Below the pieces are notes generated by a model, which was not told the origin of the DNA, ran no database searches, and was given only the letters and a program-made list of their open reading frames with translations. DNA of 64,000 nt. Origin: Bacteroides mediterraneensis. GTDB taxonomy: Bacteria; Bacteroidota; Bacteroidia; Bacteroidales; Bacteroidaceae. The DNA lies in NCBI RefSeq assembly GCF_900128455.1, contig NZ_LT635783.1, positions 1,824,919-1,888,918 on the forward strand, read 5' to 3'. The position numbers and the translations under genes were made by a program. Positions 32,286 to 42,244 of the stretch are shown piece by piece (position 1 is the stretch's first letter; the number at the start of each line of letters is the position of its first letter).

Positions 32286-33500
32286 ATGAAAAACGCGTGG
32301 TGGATTCTGTTATGGCTGCCTTGGTTCAGCCTGATGGCACAAGATTTCTCTTTCCGGAAAAACCGGATTTTTTTGGGGGCTTCTGTGGAAGGAGCCTATC
32401 TGCTTACGAGCGATGAGTATGCCCGTGAGTTCCTGCAAAGTCATGGTGTGCGCTTTTACAATTTCCACGTGCGCTTCCAGCCGCTTCCCGGAGATCCTTA
32501 CGATAAGGCCTACCGTTCTCCCTCCCTCGAGTTCGGTGTGCTGGCCGCTGATTTCCGGGATATCCGTCTTTTCCGGTTGGAGAATCCTTCCCGTCTGTCG
32601 GGGATGGGAGGCCTGTTTGCCTTGTACGGTGCCTTCCGGCGCGATGTGGTAGAAGCCGGTCCTTTCCGCCTGAATTACTTCTTGGAGAATGGGATAGGCT
32701 GGTCCACCCGTCCTTACGACGGTTTGCAGAATCCGGACAATGAGCTGATAGGGGCGCCGCTTTCCATTTATTTTGGGATGGGAGTGGGAGGGAATTTCCG
32801 CATCGGGAAACAGTGGGAGCTCAGTGTGGGCCTCCATTTCCGCCATTTCTCCAACGGTTCCCTTGATCGGCCGAACAAGGGGGCCAATACGGTAGGTGCC
32901 TCTCTGGGCGTCAGCCATACGTTGTCTGTTCCCGAGGCGTCGGAGGCTTCGGCTCCCGTCCGGGACCCGCTATCCTTGTCTCAGAAGAGAATGTATGTAG
33001 ATGTGTCTGTGGGGTGGATGGCCAGTACCCTCATGGATGAATGGTTCTATTCCCTCCGCTGTCCGTCGGACGACCCTCGTTATCGGACAAAAGATTTTCG
33101 CTTGTATTCGGCCCTGGGCGTGTCCTTATCGGCCATGTACCGTTACTCTCTCCGTTTTGCTTCCGGGTTGGGAGTGGATTATGGTTACCTGCCCTGGGTG
33201 GACGATGTGGCCTCTTACGACCGGCTGAATCACACGGAAGACCGCTACAGTCGTCATAGCCTGGGCATCTGTCTGAAGCATGAGATTTTCTACAAACGCT
33301 TTTCTACCTGTCTCAGTGTGGGCTATTACCTGTACCGCCACACCGGACACCTCTCACACGAATTCGAGAAACCCTATTATGAGACCTTCGGTCTCCGCTA
33401 CACCTTGCCGTTTGGAGATACATTCTATGTAGGCTATCAAGTCAAGGCCCACCTGTTCCGAGCCAGTTGCATGGAGTTCAGTGTCGGCACGCGGCTGTGA
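32286..33500 (+). CDS. PagL-like acyloxyacyl hydrolase / lipid A deacylase
   Basis: A 404-residue exported protein (signal MKNAWWILLWLPWFSLMA, cut before QDF; start at 32286). The N-terminal half resembles PagL lipid A 3-O-deacylase: an eight-stranded barrel-like pattern with the active-site segment HFRHFSNGSLDRPNKGANT (about 194-212), giving His and Ser. A second region of similar length (about 235-404) has more aromatic strands. Total length is far above the roughly 170 residues of PagL, as in the larger Bacteroidetes versions. It would trim fatty acids from lipid A at the outer membrane. It is divergent from wzi. Confidence 0.8.
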   Translation: MKNAWWILLWLPWFSLMAQDFSFRKNRIFLGASVEGAYLLTSDEYAREFLQSHGVRFYNFHVRFQPLPGDPYDKAYRSPSLEFGVLAADFRDIRLFRLENPSRLSGMGGLFALYGAFRRDVVEAGPFRLNYFLENGIGWSTRPYDGLQNPDNELIGAPLSIYFGMGVGGNFRIGKQWELSVGLHFRHFSNGSLDRPNKGANTVGASLGVSHTLSVPEASEASAPVRDPLSLSQKRMYVDVSVGWMASTLMDEWFYSLRCPSDDPRYRTKDFRLYSALGVSLSAMYRYSLRFASGLGVDYGYLPWVDDVASYDRLNHTEDRYSRHSLGICLKHEIFYKRFSTCLSVGYYLYRHTGHLSHEFEKPYYETFGLRYTLPFGDTFYVGYQVKAHLFRASCMEFSVGTRL

Positions 33501-33510
33501 GCTCCGTGGC

Positions 33511-34839
33511 TCAATCCCTCCTGAAAATATCCCGTGTGTACACCTTCTCCTTCACGTCGTCCAGACAGGCATCGTAGCGGTTGGCAATGATGGCATCCGC
33601 CTGTTTCTTGAAAGTTTCCAGGTTGTTCACCACCCGCGAGCCGAAGAACGTCGTGCCGTCTTCCAGCGTCGGTTCATAGATAATCACCGTAGCCCCTTTG
33701 GCCTTGATGCGCTTCATCACCCCTTGGATACTGCTCTGACGGAAATTGTCGCTGTTCGATTTCATGGTCAGTCGGAACACCCCGACCACACATTCCTTCT
33801 CCGTGGCCGGATTATAATCCCCCCGGTTGTAGTAATCATAATATCCCGCTTTCTTCAGCACCTGGTCTGCGATGAAATCCTTTCGCGTGCGGTTGCTTTC
33901 CACGATGGCATGAATCAGGTTCTCCGGCACATCCGCATAATTGGCCAGCAGTTGCTTGGTATCCTTGGGCAGACAGTATCCTCCGTAGCCGAAGCTCGGA
34001 TTGTTGTAATGCATGCCGATGCGCGGGTCCAGACAGATACCTTGGATGATGGCCTGTGTGTCCAGCCCCTTCACCTCGGCATACGTGTCCAGCTCGTTGA
34101 AGTAGCTCACACGCAGGGCCAGATACGTATTGGCAAACAGCTTCACCGCTTCCGCCTCCTTCAGGCCCATGAACAGGGTGTCGATGTGCTCTTTGATGGC
34201 TCCTTCCTGCAGCAATGCCGCGAACTCATGCGCTTTTCCCTCCAGATCTTCTCCCGCGATGGCCTGGATGGCCTCATTTTCCTCCTTCAGTCCCGCAATC
34301 AGTTTCGGATACCCCACGATGATGCGGCTGGGGTAGAGGTTGTCATACAGCGCCTTGCTTTCGCGCAGGAACTCCGGCGAGAACAGCAGGTTGAATTTCT
34401 TTCCGGCGAGGGCAGGAGTGCTGCGGAACTTTTCCGCATACTTCACGTACAGGCTCCGGCAGTATCCCACCGGAATGGTACTCTTGATGACCATCACCGC
34501 ATCCGGGTTCACCTCCAGCACCAGGTCGATTACTTCCTCCACATGGCTCGTGTCGAAATAATTCTTCACCGGGTCATAGTTGGTAGGTGCTGCAATCACC
34601 ACGAAGTCCGCGTCCTTGTAGGCCGCCGCCCCGTCGAGAGTAGCCGTCAGGTCCAGTTCCTTCTCCGCCAGATATTTCTCGATATATTCGTCCTGAATCG
34701 GGCTGATACGGTGGTTGATTTTCTCCACCTTCTCCGGAATCACGTCCACTGCCGTCACCCGATGATGCTGTGCCAGCAGAGTCGCAATAGACAAGCCCAC
34801 GTAGCCTGTACCGGCTACGGCGATATGTAAGTTGCTCAT
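33511..34839 (-). CDS. ugd: UDP-glucose 6-dehydrogenase, copy 1
   Basis: A 442-residue UDP-glucose/GDP-mannose dehydrogenase family enzyme. The NAD motif is [15 protein letters not shown] (7-21), then [41 protein letters not shown], and the catalytic Cys in [16 protein letters not shown]. It oxidises UDP-glucose to UDP-glucuronate. Its protein is nearly the same as that of the gene at 40896-42233; clear differences are limited to spots such as [13 protein letters not shown] against [13 protein letters not shown]. It follows fkp in the fucose block on the minus strand but 94 bp separate them. Confidence 0.93.
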   Translation of the reverse strand: MSNLHIAVAGTGYVGLSIATLLAQHHRVTAVDVIPEKVEKINHRISPIQDEYIEKYLAEKELDLTATLDGAAAYKDADFVVIAAPTNYDPVKNYFDTSHVEEVIDLVLEVNPDAVMVIKSTIPVGYCRSLYVKYAEKFRSTPALAGKKFNLLFSPEFLRESKALYDNLYPSRIIVGYPKLIAGLKEENEAIQAIAGEDLEGKAHEFAALLQEGAIKEHIDTLFMGLKEAEAVKLFANTYLALRVSYFNELDTYAEVKGLDTQAIIQGICLDPRIGMHYNNPSFGYGGYCLPKDTKQLLANYADVPENLIHAIVESNRTRKDFIADQVLKKAGYYDYYNRGDYNPATEKECVVGVFRLTMKSNSDNFRQSSIQGVMKRIKAKGATVIIYEPTLEDGTTFFGSRVVNNLETFKKQADAIIANRYDACLDDVKEKVYTRDIFRRD

Positions 34840-34870
34840 ATTTCTAGGTCATAATAGTTGCACAAAGAAA

Positions 34871-34883
34871 GCGAATAATTCGC
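34871..34883 (-). terminator. Short hairpin upstream of ugd copy 1
   Basis: GCGAAT-A-ATTCGC is a perfect 6-bp inverted repeat, 50 bp past the fkp stop, followed on the minus strand by TTTCTTTG. It may end fkp transcription or mark the ugd leader. The loop is only 1 nt, so the inner pairs must open. Confidence 0.3.
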
Positions 34884-34933
34884 AGAAAAGCAAGTCCCTG
34901 CCGGAGTGAAGCGCCCATCCAATCTTTTCCATG

Positions 34934-37777
34934 TCAGCTTCTACTGATTTCAAGCCCTTTGTCCGACAAACTCATCTCCACGAATCGTGCCCGGTCGTTG
35001 GGGCGGTTCTCCGTCAGCAGCTGGCGGATACGCAGCGCCGCATCCGGGTCCTTGGCCACCATATACAGGTAGCCCCCTCCGCCGGCCCCCGGCAGCTTGT
35101 AGCCCAGACACAGGTCGTCAATTCGCTCCGTCAGCGCCTGTACCGCCGGCGGGTTCGTACCCTCGTCCAGCAGCTGGTTCTGCTTCCACGTCTTCCGTAT
35201 GAGCCGTCCCATGCCCTCGAAATCATTCCGCAGGATGGCGTCGTACATGTCCATGGCATGCCCCTTCATCTGCTCCAGCAGGTGCAGGTGGCGGTTCGAG
35301 TTGAGAAACATTCCCCGCACAATCTCCGCCAGGATTCCCTTGGCCGTGCGCGTAAGCCCCGTATAATATAAGAGGTGGCATTTGCGGTACTCGTCGCCCG
35401 TGAAGAGATAGTCGGGCAGCCAGCGCACCATCGGTTCCTGGTGCCATCCCGGCTGCGTCTGCAGCAGCTTCACGCCATGCAGCACCCCTCCATACTGGTC
35501 CTGCCATCCGCCGCCCGTGGTGAGCAGCTGTTCCAGCACCAGCGTGCGGCTGCCGATGCCCTGCTTGTCCCAGTTCAGGCCGCAGAAGTCATTCAGCGCC
35601 CCCAGTACCGTGGCCGCCAGAATCGAGCTTGTGCCCAGTCCCGAACCCGCCGGGATGGCCGAGAGCAGCGTCACCTCGACGCCCGTGCCGAACGCCTTCA
35701 GCTGTGCCTCCAGCGAGTCGAAATGCTCCGTCGAGAAATCCGGATGGAACCCCGCCAGCGTCAGTGCCGCCTTCGGAATGGAGAACGGCGATCCCACCTT
35801 GCAGAAATCCTTCAGCTCCTCGTAGGTAGAAACCACCTCCATGGCTCCCAGGTCGATGGAACGCAGGATGATGCGGTGTTCCCTCGACGGTTTCACGTAC
35901 ACCTGCAGCGGCGGCTGTCCGTTCAGTTCGATGGCCAGATTCACCACGTTTCCCCCCTCCATCAGGCTGTAGGGCGGGGTGTCCGTCCATCCCCCCGCAA
36001 TGTCGATGCGCACCGGGCTTCGGCCCCACACAATCTGGTCGGCATACACCGAGAGCTTCGGCTGCTGGCGGTAATCCATCGTGCCGGTCAGTCCCTGCCG
36101 CATCAGGCCGAACGCCCGTTCCTCCATCGCCTTCGCCTCCGGTTTCCCTTCCAGTTCCAGCACCCTTGCGCGGAACATCGCGTCGCTGATACGTTTCAGC
36201 AGGGGAGACTCCTGCGGCAGCTCCTTGGGCAGGTCGATGTGCCATCGGGCAAATTCCCCCGCCGCTTCCTGCAAGTCCACCTGATAGAACACGCTCCGTT
36301 CCTCGTTCCGGGCCAGCAGGCTCCAGTTCTCCTTCCGGAACATTTCCCGCTGGGCAAACAGCCGTCGCAGGTTGGCATACGCCGAAATCTCGTCCGCCGA
36401 TACCTTCCGGGCCTTCTGCCAGATGGCCTTTCCGGCTTCTCCCTGTCCGCCGTCCGTCATCCATTGCAGCACCGTGCCCAGGTCGGCTATCGAGTCCGTC
36501 ACCGGGAAAATCGCCGCCGCCTGCAAGTCCTCACAGCCCCGTATCTCGTCCGCCGTCAGTCCTCTTTCCGCCAGCCATTCCGTCACCGGACGGCCCAGAA
36601 AGAGGGTAGAAGCCTCTTTCAGGCTCCCCTTGAATTTATCGTTGAAGCCATACGGGCGTGCGGCGAATTCCTTTTCGCCCATCGGCACCACGTCGATGCA
36701 CACTCCCTCCGGTACCTTTAGTTTCCAGTCGTTGCGCGGCACCCCCGTGATTATGTTCCGGCTGTGCAGCAGCCAGTCCTTGCCCACGTGGCTGTTTTCC
36801 ACCCAGATTTCCGCGTTGTCCGCCGTCAGGGTAAAGTCCATTTCCGCATTCTGTACGAACACCGCCGGATGCGGTTTCACCTTGTGGTGCATGATGGCCC
36901 GCTGGTCCACCACGCAGTTCTGCACCGCCAGTGTCGACGAAATCATCTCCCGGCTCGTGCCGTAGTGATGGAATTCCCCGCCCGGCAGCGGCAGGATGGC
37001 CACCTTCAGGCTGTTCAGTTCCTCGTCCGCGATGCGCGGGTGTGCGCCCAGTGCCAGTCCGAATTCCGAATACATGTCGTAGAACTTCACGTCCCCGTTC
37101 GGAGTGGTCGAACGTTTCACCATCAATTCCACGGCCCGGTCACTCAGCAGCCAGATGCCGATGTCCATCAGGAACAAGTAATCCTGCATCAGCTTGCCCA
37201 TCTCCTCCACGCTTGGTTTTTGCAGCATGAAGTCCAGCTTCTCCGGTTCCTTTCGCGAAGACACGAACACCCCGTGGTTCTTTGCCAGTTCCGGGTCCAC
37301 CCACAAGCCGTAACACACCACGTCCACGTCCGGAATGTCCTGTAGCGGCTGAGTAGCCCGGATGTACACGTCGCCACTCGCAATCAATGTGTGCAGTCCT
37401 TCCGGAGCCCGTTCCATGATTTCCTCGTACAAAGGCAGTTGCAGTGACAGCAGGTTCTGTGTGAGCCGTTGTCCCCGTGCCCAGCGGAACACCGGGATCG
37501 GTGTCAGAATCTTTCCCGAAGGCGCATAGCCCGGCAGTCGCCGGCTCTGTCCCCCCGCGTGCAGCAGGATACGCTTCTCCCGTGCCAGCCAGTCCCCGAG
37601 TCCGGCTGTGTTACCTTCTTCCGTCCGGCAGGCATTCAGCAGCCACGCCGTACCTCCTCCCGAACCCAGTTTCTTGCCCACCGGGTCCGACGTGCAGAAC
37701 CACTCCTTGTGGTCCGCGTGCATGATATCGTGAAAACATTCCACCAGATTTGGTGGCAATGACAGTAACTTTTTCAT
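34934..37777 (-). CDS. fkp: Bifunctional L-fucokinase / GDP-L-fucose pyrophosphorylase
   Basis: A 947-residue protein matching the Bacteroides Fkp. The N-terminal half is the pyrophosphorylase: GSGGGTAWLLNACRTEE (about 36-52), LLHAGGQSRRLPGYAPSGK and LTPIPVFRW. The C-terminal third is a GHMP kinase: SPVRIDIAGGWTDTPPYS, the ATP loop IPAGSGLGTSSILAATVLG and GAGGGGYLYMVA. It takes free L-fucose, phosphorylates it and makes GDP-L-fucose, so host fucose can be put on the bacterial surface. Gmd and Fcl nearby make the same product from GDP-mannose. A heptamer repeat tract lies just upstream. Confidence 0.97.
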   Translation of the reverse strand: MKKLLSLPPNLVECFHDIMHADHKEWFCTSDPVGKKLGSGGGTAWLLNACRTEEGNTAGLGDWLAREKRILLHAGGQSRRLPGYAPSGKILTPIPVFRWARGQRLTQNLLSLQLPLYEEIMERAPEGLHTLIASGDVYIRATQPLQDIPDVDVVCYGLWVDPELAKNHGVFVSSRKEPEKLDFMLQKPSVEEMGKLMQDYLFLMDIGIWLLSDRAVELMVKRSTTPNGDVKFYDMYSEFGLALGAHPRIADEELNSLKVAILPLPGGEFHHYGTSREMISSTLAVQNCVVDQRAIMHHKVKPHPAVFVQNAEMDFTLTADNAEIWVENSHVGKDWLLHSRNIITGVPRNDWKLKVPEGVCIDVVPMGEKEFAARPYGFNDKFKGSLKEASTLFLGRPVTEWLAERGLTADEIRGCEDLQAAAIFPVTDSIADLGTVLQWMTDGGQGEAGKAIWQKARKVSADEISAYANLRRLFAQREMFRKENWSLLARNEERSVFYQVDLQEAAGEFARWHIDLPKELPQESPLLKRISDAMFRARVLELEGKPEAKAMEERAFGLMRQGLTGTMDYRQQPKLSVYADQIVWGRSPVRIDIAGGWTDTPPYSLMEGGNVVNLAIELNGQPPLQVYVKPSREHRIILRSIDLGAMEVVSTYEELKDFCKVGSPFSIPKAALTLAGFHPDFSTEHFDSLEAQLKAFGTGVEVTLLSAIPAGSGLGTSSILAATVLGALNDFCGLNWDKQGIGSRTLVLEQLLTTGGGWQDQYGGVLHGVKLLQTQPGWHQEPMVRWLPDYLFTGDEYRKCHLLYYTGLTRTAKGILAEIVRGMFLNSNRHLHLLEQMKGHAMDMYDAILRNDFEGMGRLIRKTWKQNQLLDEGTNPPAVQALTERIDDLCLGYKLPGAGGGGYLYMVAKDPDAALRIRQLLTENRPNDRARFVEMSLSDKGLEISRS

Positions 37778-37791
37778 CTTAGATAATTAAT

Positions 37792-37924
37792 AATGAATAA
37801 TGAACAGTGATGAGAATTAAAAGTTAATAGTTAAAAAGTAAAAGTGGTAGGTTGTACACTTCGTTTTTAACTTTTAATTTTCAACTTTTAATTTTTAATT
37901 TTTAACTTTTAACTTTTAACTATT
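37792..37924. repeat. Heptanucleotide repeat tract in two orientations
   Basis: Nineteen consecutive 7-bp units can be cut from 37792 to 37924. They begin AATGAAT, AATGAAC, pass through AAAGTTA types, and after a less regular centre continue as AACTTTT and AATTTTT units, the complement of the first type. The left and right halves can pair as a long AT-rich stem. The tract fills the gap between fkp and the mutarotase gene. Confidence 0.75.
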
Positions 37925-37931
37925 GATTGAC

Positions 37932-38261
37932 TTACAGCTTGAATATCCGTTCCATTAATTTCCATTTTTCCTGCGACGTCGCTCCAGGCGCTGCTTTCTG
38001 GTATTTCGCCATGTGTGCTTCCCATTCTGCCTGGCGGGGTAGGGTAGCCAGCCGCGCATAATCCCGTTCCATATCAAAATCGTCCGTTGTGTCCATAATC
38101 ATGAACAGACGGTTCCCGTCAATGTAAATCTGCATGTCGGTGATGCCCACTTCGCGGATACCCGCTTTCACTTCTTCCCACACGTGTGCATGTTCTGCCA
38201 CGTAGGCCTCAATCAGCTCCTTGTCGTTGTAGAGCTCGAGTGTCTGGCAATATCTTTTCAT
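37932..38261 (-). CDS. Mutarotase of the L-rhamnose mutarotase family
   Basis: A 109-residue protein of the L-rhamnose mutarotase fold, from the ATG at 38261 (MKRYCQTLELYNDKELIEAY). Conserved parts are HAHVWEEVKAGIREVGITDM, YIDGNRLFMIMDT and the C-terminal KWKLMERIF. The family interconverts alpha and beta anomers of 6-deoxy sugars. Beside fkp the natural substrate is probably L-fucose, giving the anomer that the kinase uses; this is inference from context. It is separated from fcl by a terminator. Confidence 0.82.
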   Translation of the reverse strand: MKRYCQTLELYNDKELIEAYVAEHAHVWEEVKAGIREVGITDMQIYIDGNRLFMIMDTTDDFDMERDYARLATLPRQAEWEAHMAKYQKAAPGATSQEKWKLMERIFKL

Positions 38262-38323
38262 TTGTGTGTTGGTTATTTCGTAATTCCCTGCAAAGTAAGC
38301 GAATTCTCTGCAGAAAAGCAAAA

Positions 38324-38364
38324 ACTCCCGTTCCTTGGCTTTTTGTTGCCGTAGAAACGGGAGT
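38324..38364 (-). terminator. Terminator of the gmd-fcl unit
   Basis: ACTCCCGTT and AACGGGAGT form a 9-bp stem; on the minus strand the stem is followed by TTTTTGC. It begins 15 bp past the fcl stop codon. Confidence 0.7.
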
Positions 38365-38378
38365 CTGTGTATGGTTTT

Positions 38379-39521
38379 TTACACCGTCTGGTGGTTGATG
38401 CAAATCCCTTTCAGGTACCATTCATACAAGCGGTGGATACCCTCGTCGATTTCCACCTTGTGGTGCCATCCCAGGCTGTGCAGCTTGCTCACGTCCGTCA
38501 GCTTGCGCAGCGTGCCGTCCGGTTTGGACGCATCCCAGCGCAGTTCGCCCTTGAAGCCGATTTCCTTCATAATCTTTTCGGCCACTTCGCGGATGGACAG
38601 TTCCTTGCCCGTACCCACGTTGATGTGGCAGTTGCGGATTTCCGTGATACCGTCGGCGTTCTTCACCGAAGCGTCGTACGTCTGCTTGAAGTCCACATTC
38701 AGCAGTACGTGTACGCTGGCATCCGCCATTTCCTCGCTCCACAGGAACTCACGCAGCGGCTTTCCGGTACCCCAGAGGGTCACCGCTTCGGCTGCTATGC
38801 CGTAGTGCGCCAGCACCTCCGTAATGTCTTTCTCGTCCGATGTGCCGTCCACCACAAATTTCTCGCCGTTGCGCATTACGCTCACCGGACGCAGGCTGAT
38901 GTCCTTGCGCACTGCTTCCCAGTCGCCCTCGTTCAGGCATTTGGCCAGGTAAATCTTGCGAATCATGGCCGGCAGCACATGGCTGTTCTCCAGATGGAAA
39001 TTGTCGTTCGGACCATAGAGGTTCGTCGGCATCACCGCGATGTAGTTCGTGCCATACTGCAGGTTGAAACTCTCACACATCTTCAGTCCCGCAATTTTCG
39101 CGATGGCATACGGTTCGTTCGTATATTCCAGCGGAGAGGTGAGGAGCACCTCCTCCTTCATCGGCTGCGGTGCTTCGCGCGGATAGATACACGTACTTCC
39201 CAGGAACAGCAGCTTCTTCACCCCGTGACGGAAACTCTCGCCAATCACGTTCTGCTGAATCTGCAAGTTCTGGTAGATGAAGTCTGCCCGGTAGTGCAGG
39301 TTGGCCATGATGCCCCCCACGTGTGCGGCAGCTAGAATCACGGCATCTGGCTTTTCCTCATCAAAGAACGCCTTTACGGCCACTGGATCCAGCAGATCCA
39401 GTTCCTTGTGTGAACGTCCCACCAGGTTGTTATATCCTCTTTCCTTGAGGTTGTTCCAGATAGCAGAACCCACCAGTCCGTGGTGTCCCGCTACATATAT
39501 CTTTGCTGATTTGTCCAACAT
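38379..39521 (-). CDS. fcl: GDP-L-fucose synthase
   Basis: A 380-residue short-chain reductase/epimerase. The ATG at 39521 is used, since the longer frame starts with TTG. Features: NAD(P) motif GHHGLVGSAIWNNL (10-23), DAVILAAAHVGGIMAN, the Ser in LFLGSTCIYPREA and YxxxK in EPYAIAKIAGLKM. An insert of about 60 residues (from DWEAVRKDISLR to HYGIAAEAV) makes it longer than the 321-residue E. coli enzyme, which is common in Bacteroides. It turns GDP-4-keto-6-deoxymannose into GDP-L-fucose. Confidence 0.95.
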   Translation of the reverse strand: MLDKSAKIYVAGHHGLVGSAIWNNLKERGYNNLVGRSHKELDLLDPVAVKAFFDEEKPDAVILAAAHVGGIMANLHYRADFIYQNLQIQQNVIGESFRHGVKKLLFLGSTCIYPREAPQPMKEEVLLTSPLEYTNEPYAIAKIAGLKMCESFNLQYGTNYIAVMPTNLYGPNDNFHLENSHVLPAMIRKIYLAKCLNEGDWEAVRKDISLRPVSVMRNGEKFVVDGTSDEKDITEVLAHYGIAAEAVTLWGTGKPLREFLWSEEMADASVHVLLNVDFKQTYDASVKNADGITEIRNCHINVGTGKELSIREVAEKIMKEIGFKGELRWDASKPDGTLRKLTDVSKLHSLGWHHKVEIDEGIHRLYEWYLKGICINHQTV

Positions 39522-39555
39522 AATCAAAAGCCTCCCTTTCTCAGTAGAAAAATCC

Positions 39556-39604
39556 CGTTTTTACGTTTAACTTTTACCTTTTAACTATTAACTTTTAACT
39601 ATTT
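39556..39604. repeat. Heptanucleotide repeat tract, second copy
   Basis: Seven units of 7 bp (CGTTTTT, ACGTTTA, ACTTTTA, CCTTTTA, ACTATTA, ACTTTTA, ACTATTT) fill the gap between gmd and fcl and reach the gmd stop codon. It is the same family as the tract at 37792. Confidence 0.65.
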
Positions 39605-40693
39605 CACGATTCCCTTCTCCAGGTATTCTGCCAAGTTCGTGCGGATTTCTTCTCCTGCCTTTTCCACGGCCACTTTCGCCATATCCGCATCCACCATGAT
39701 GTTGATTAGTTCCTCGAAAGAAGTCTTGGTTGGGTTCCAGCCTAGTTTAGCCTTCGCCTTGGTCGGGTCACCCCAGAGGTTCACCACGTCCGTCGGGCGG
39801 TAGAAGTCTTCGCTCACTTCCACCAGACACTTGCCGGTCGCCTTGTCATATCCCTTTTCGTCGATACCCTTACCCTTGAATTCCAACTCAATGCCTGCAC
39901 GTTTGAAAGCAAGGTAGCAGAATTCACGCACACTGTGCTGTTCACCTGTGGCGATGACGAAATCTTCCGGCTGGCTGTTCTGCAGGATTAGCCACATACA
40001 TTCCACGTAATCCTTGGCATACCCCCAGTCACGCAGCGAATCCAGGTTGCCCAGATACAGCTTCTCCTGCTTTCCCTGTGCGATGCGTGCCGCCGCCAGC
40101 GTAATCTTACGCGTCACGAACGTCTCCCCGCGGCGTTCTGATTCATGGTTGAACAGGATACCCGAGCAGCAGAACATGTGATACGCCTCGCGGTATTCCT
40201 TCACAATCCAGTAACCATACAGTTTGGCCACCGCATACGGGCTGTACGGATGAAACGGTGTGTTCTCGTTCTGCGGCACCTCTTCTACTTTTCCGTATAA
40301 TTCAGAAGTAGACGCCTGATAAATGCGGCACGTGTCCGTTAGTCCGCACAGACGGACCGCCTCCAGTACACGCAGTACCCCCGTGGCATCCACGTTGGCC
40401 GTAAACTCCGGCGAGTCGAAGCTCACCTGCACATGGCTCTGTGCCGCCAGGTTGTATATTTCCGTCGGGCGCACCTTGCCCACTACCTGTAGCATACTCA
40501 TGGAGTCCGTCAGGTCCGCATAATGCAGATGGAAGTTCGGTTTCCCCTCCAGATGCGCAATACGTTCGCGGAAGTCTACCGACGAGCGGCGGATGGTACC
40601 GTGTACGTCATATCCTTTTTCCAATAAAAACTCAGCCAGGAAGGAACCGTCCTGTCCTGTGATACCCGTGATTAGTGCTGTTTTTCTTTCCAT
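39599..40693 (-). CDS. gmd: GDP-mannose 4,6-dehydratase
   Basis: A 364-residue dehydratase. The NADP motif [19 protein letters not shown] is at 9-27, then GTIRRSS, the catalytic Thr/Ser in [14 protein letters not shown], and YxxxK in [13 protein letters not shown]. It converts GDP-mannose to GDP-4-keto-6-deoxymannose, the substrate of Fcl. A likely -7 element GATATTTG (one mismatch) is at 40741-40748 on the minus strand, and a terminator lies further upstream, so gmd-fcl form their own unit. Confidence 0.96.
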   Translation of the reverse strand: MERKTALITGITGQDGSFLAEFLLEKGYDVHGTIRRSSVDFRERIAHLEGKPNFHLHYADLTDSMSMLQVVGKVRPTEIYNLAAQSHVQVSFDSPEFTANVDATGVLRVLEAVRLCGLTDTCRIYQASTSELYGKVEEVPQNENTPFHPYSPYAVAKLYGYWIVKEYREAYHMFCCSGILFNHESERRGETFVTRKITLAAARIAQGKQEKLYLGNLDSLRDWGYAKDYVECMWLILQNSQPEDFVIATGEQHSVREFCYLAFKRAGIELEFKGKGIDEKGYDKATGKCLVEVSEDFYRPTDVVNLWGDPTKAKAKLGWNPTKTSFEELINIMVDADMAKVAVEKAGEEIRTNLAEYLEKGIVK

Positions 40694-40807
40694 GTTTATT
40701 TTTCGTTATAAAGTTATTTCCATGATAAATCTGTGACTGCAAATATCAGCTTTTTTCTTTGAATTTTCTTTTGAGTAGGTAGAAAATGAATGATAATAAA
40801 TTAAGAA

Positions 40808-40847
40808 CTCCCATTTATGTAGTTATTAAATACTACAAAAATGGGAG
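40808..40847 (-). terminator. Terminator of the main capsule operon
   Basis: CTCCCAT (40808-40814) pairs with ATGGGAG (40841-40847), with an inner GTAGT/ACTAC stem; the minus strand continues TTCTTAATTT. It begins 48 bp after the end of ugd copy 2. Confidence 0.7.
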
Positions 40848-40895
40848 GCTTCTTTATATTGCATTTAATTTCTTACTGTTCATTTTTTAGCGTTA

Positions 40896-42233
40896 TTAAT
40901 CTCTTCTAAAGATATCTCGCGTATACACTTTGTCTTTCACGCTATCCAGACAAGCATCATATCGGTTGGCGATGATGGCATTGCTCTCTTTCTTGAACTC
41001 TTCCAGATTGTTTACCACTTTCGAACCAAAGAAAGTAGAACCGTCTTCCAGTGTCGGTTCATAGATGATTACCGTAGCACCTTTGGCCTTGATACGCTTC
41101 ATTACTCCCTGAATACTGCTCTGGCGGAAGTTATCACTGTTTGACTTCATGGTCAAACGGTATACGCCAATTACGCACTGCTTTTCTGCTGCCGGACTAT
41201 AGTCACCACGATTATAGTAGTCATAATATCCCGCTTTTTTCAGCACCTGGTCTGCAATGAAATCCTTACGTGTACGGTTACTTTCCACGATGGCCTGAAT
41301 CAAGTTTTCCGGCACATCCTGATAGTTGGCCAGAAGCTGTTTGGTGTCTTTCGGCAGACAGTAACCACCGTATCCGAAACTCGGGTTATTGTAGTGCGTA
41401 CCGATACGCGGGTCCAGACAGATACCCTGAATGATGGCCTGTGTGTCCAGTCCCTTCACTTCGGCATACGTATCCAATTCGTTGAAGTAGCTCACACGCA
41501 GTGCCAGATACGTGTTGGCAAACAGTTTCACCGCTTCTGCCTCTTTCAGACCCATGAACAGCGTGTCGATGTTTTCCTTGATGGCACCTTCTTGCAACAG
41601 GGTTGCAAATTCTTTGGCTTTTTCTTCCAGATGTTCTCCTGCGATGGCTTTGATAGCTTCGTTTTCTGCATCTCGTCCGTCAATGAATTTCGGATAGCCT
41701 ACGATGATTCGGCTAGGGTAGAGGTTGTCATACAATGCCTTGCTCTCGCGCAGGAACTCCGGCGAGAACAACAAGTTGAATTTCTTTCCGGCGAGGGCAG
41801 GAGTGTTACGAAATTTTTCCGCATACTTCACGTACAGGCTCCGGCAATATCCCACCGGAATGGTACTCTTGATGACCATCACTGCATCCGGGTTTACTTC
41901 GAGTACTAAATCAATCACTTCCTCCACATGGCTCGTGTCGAAATAATTCTTCACGGGGTCATAGTTGGTCGGTGCTGCAATCACTACGAAATCTGCGTCT
42001 TTATAGGCTGTAGCTCCGTCCAGTGTAGCCGTCAGGTTCAGTTCCTTTTCTGCCAGATACTTTTCAATATAATCATCTTGTATCGGGCTGATACGATTAT
42101 TGATTTTCTCTACCTTTTCAGGGATTACATCTACGGCTGTCACGTGGTGATGCTGTGATAATAAGGTGGCGATTGATAAACCGACATAGCCAGTTCCAGC
42201 TACGGCGATATTTACATTATTAAAACTATCCAT
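40896..42233 (-). CDS. ugd: UDP-glucose 6-dehydrogenase, copy 2
   Basis: A 445-residue near-duplicate of the enzyme at 33511-34839, with the same [28 protein letters not shown] and [13 protein letters not shown] motifs. It is the last gene of the main capsule operon, with 11 bp between it and the PssE-like gene, so it probably supplies UDP-glucuronate for this polysaccharide. Silent differences from copy 1 are common, while the protein is mostly unchanged. Codon choice is slightly more AT-rich than in copy 1. Both copies have the same orientation and bracket the gmd-fcl-mutarotase-fkp block. Confidence 0.93.
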   Translation of the reverse strand: MDSFNNVNIAVAGTGYVGLSIATLLSQHHHVTAVDVIPEKVEKINNRISPIQDDYIEKYLAEKELNLTATLDGATAYKDADFVVIAAPTNYDPVKNYFDTSHVEEVIDLVLEVNPDAVMVIKSTIPVGYCRSLYVKYAEKFRNTPALAGKKFNLLFSPEFLRESKALYDNLYPSRIIVGYPKFIDGRDAENEAIKAIAGEHLEEKAKEFATLLQEGAIKENIDTLFMGLKEAEAVKLFANTYLALRVSYFNELDTYAEVKGLDTQAIIQGICLDPRIGTHYNNPSFGYGGYCLPKDTKQLLANYQDVPENLIQAIVESNRTRKDFIADQVLKKAGYYDYYNRGDYSPAAEKQCVIGVYRLTMKSNSDNFRQSSIQGVMKRIKAKGATVIIYEPTLEDGSTFFGSKVVNNLEEFKKESNAIIANRYDACLDSVKDKVYTRDIFRRD

Positions 42234-42244
42234 AATTGTGAGTA

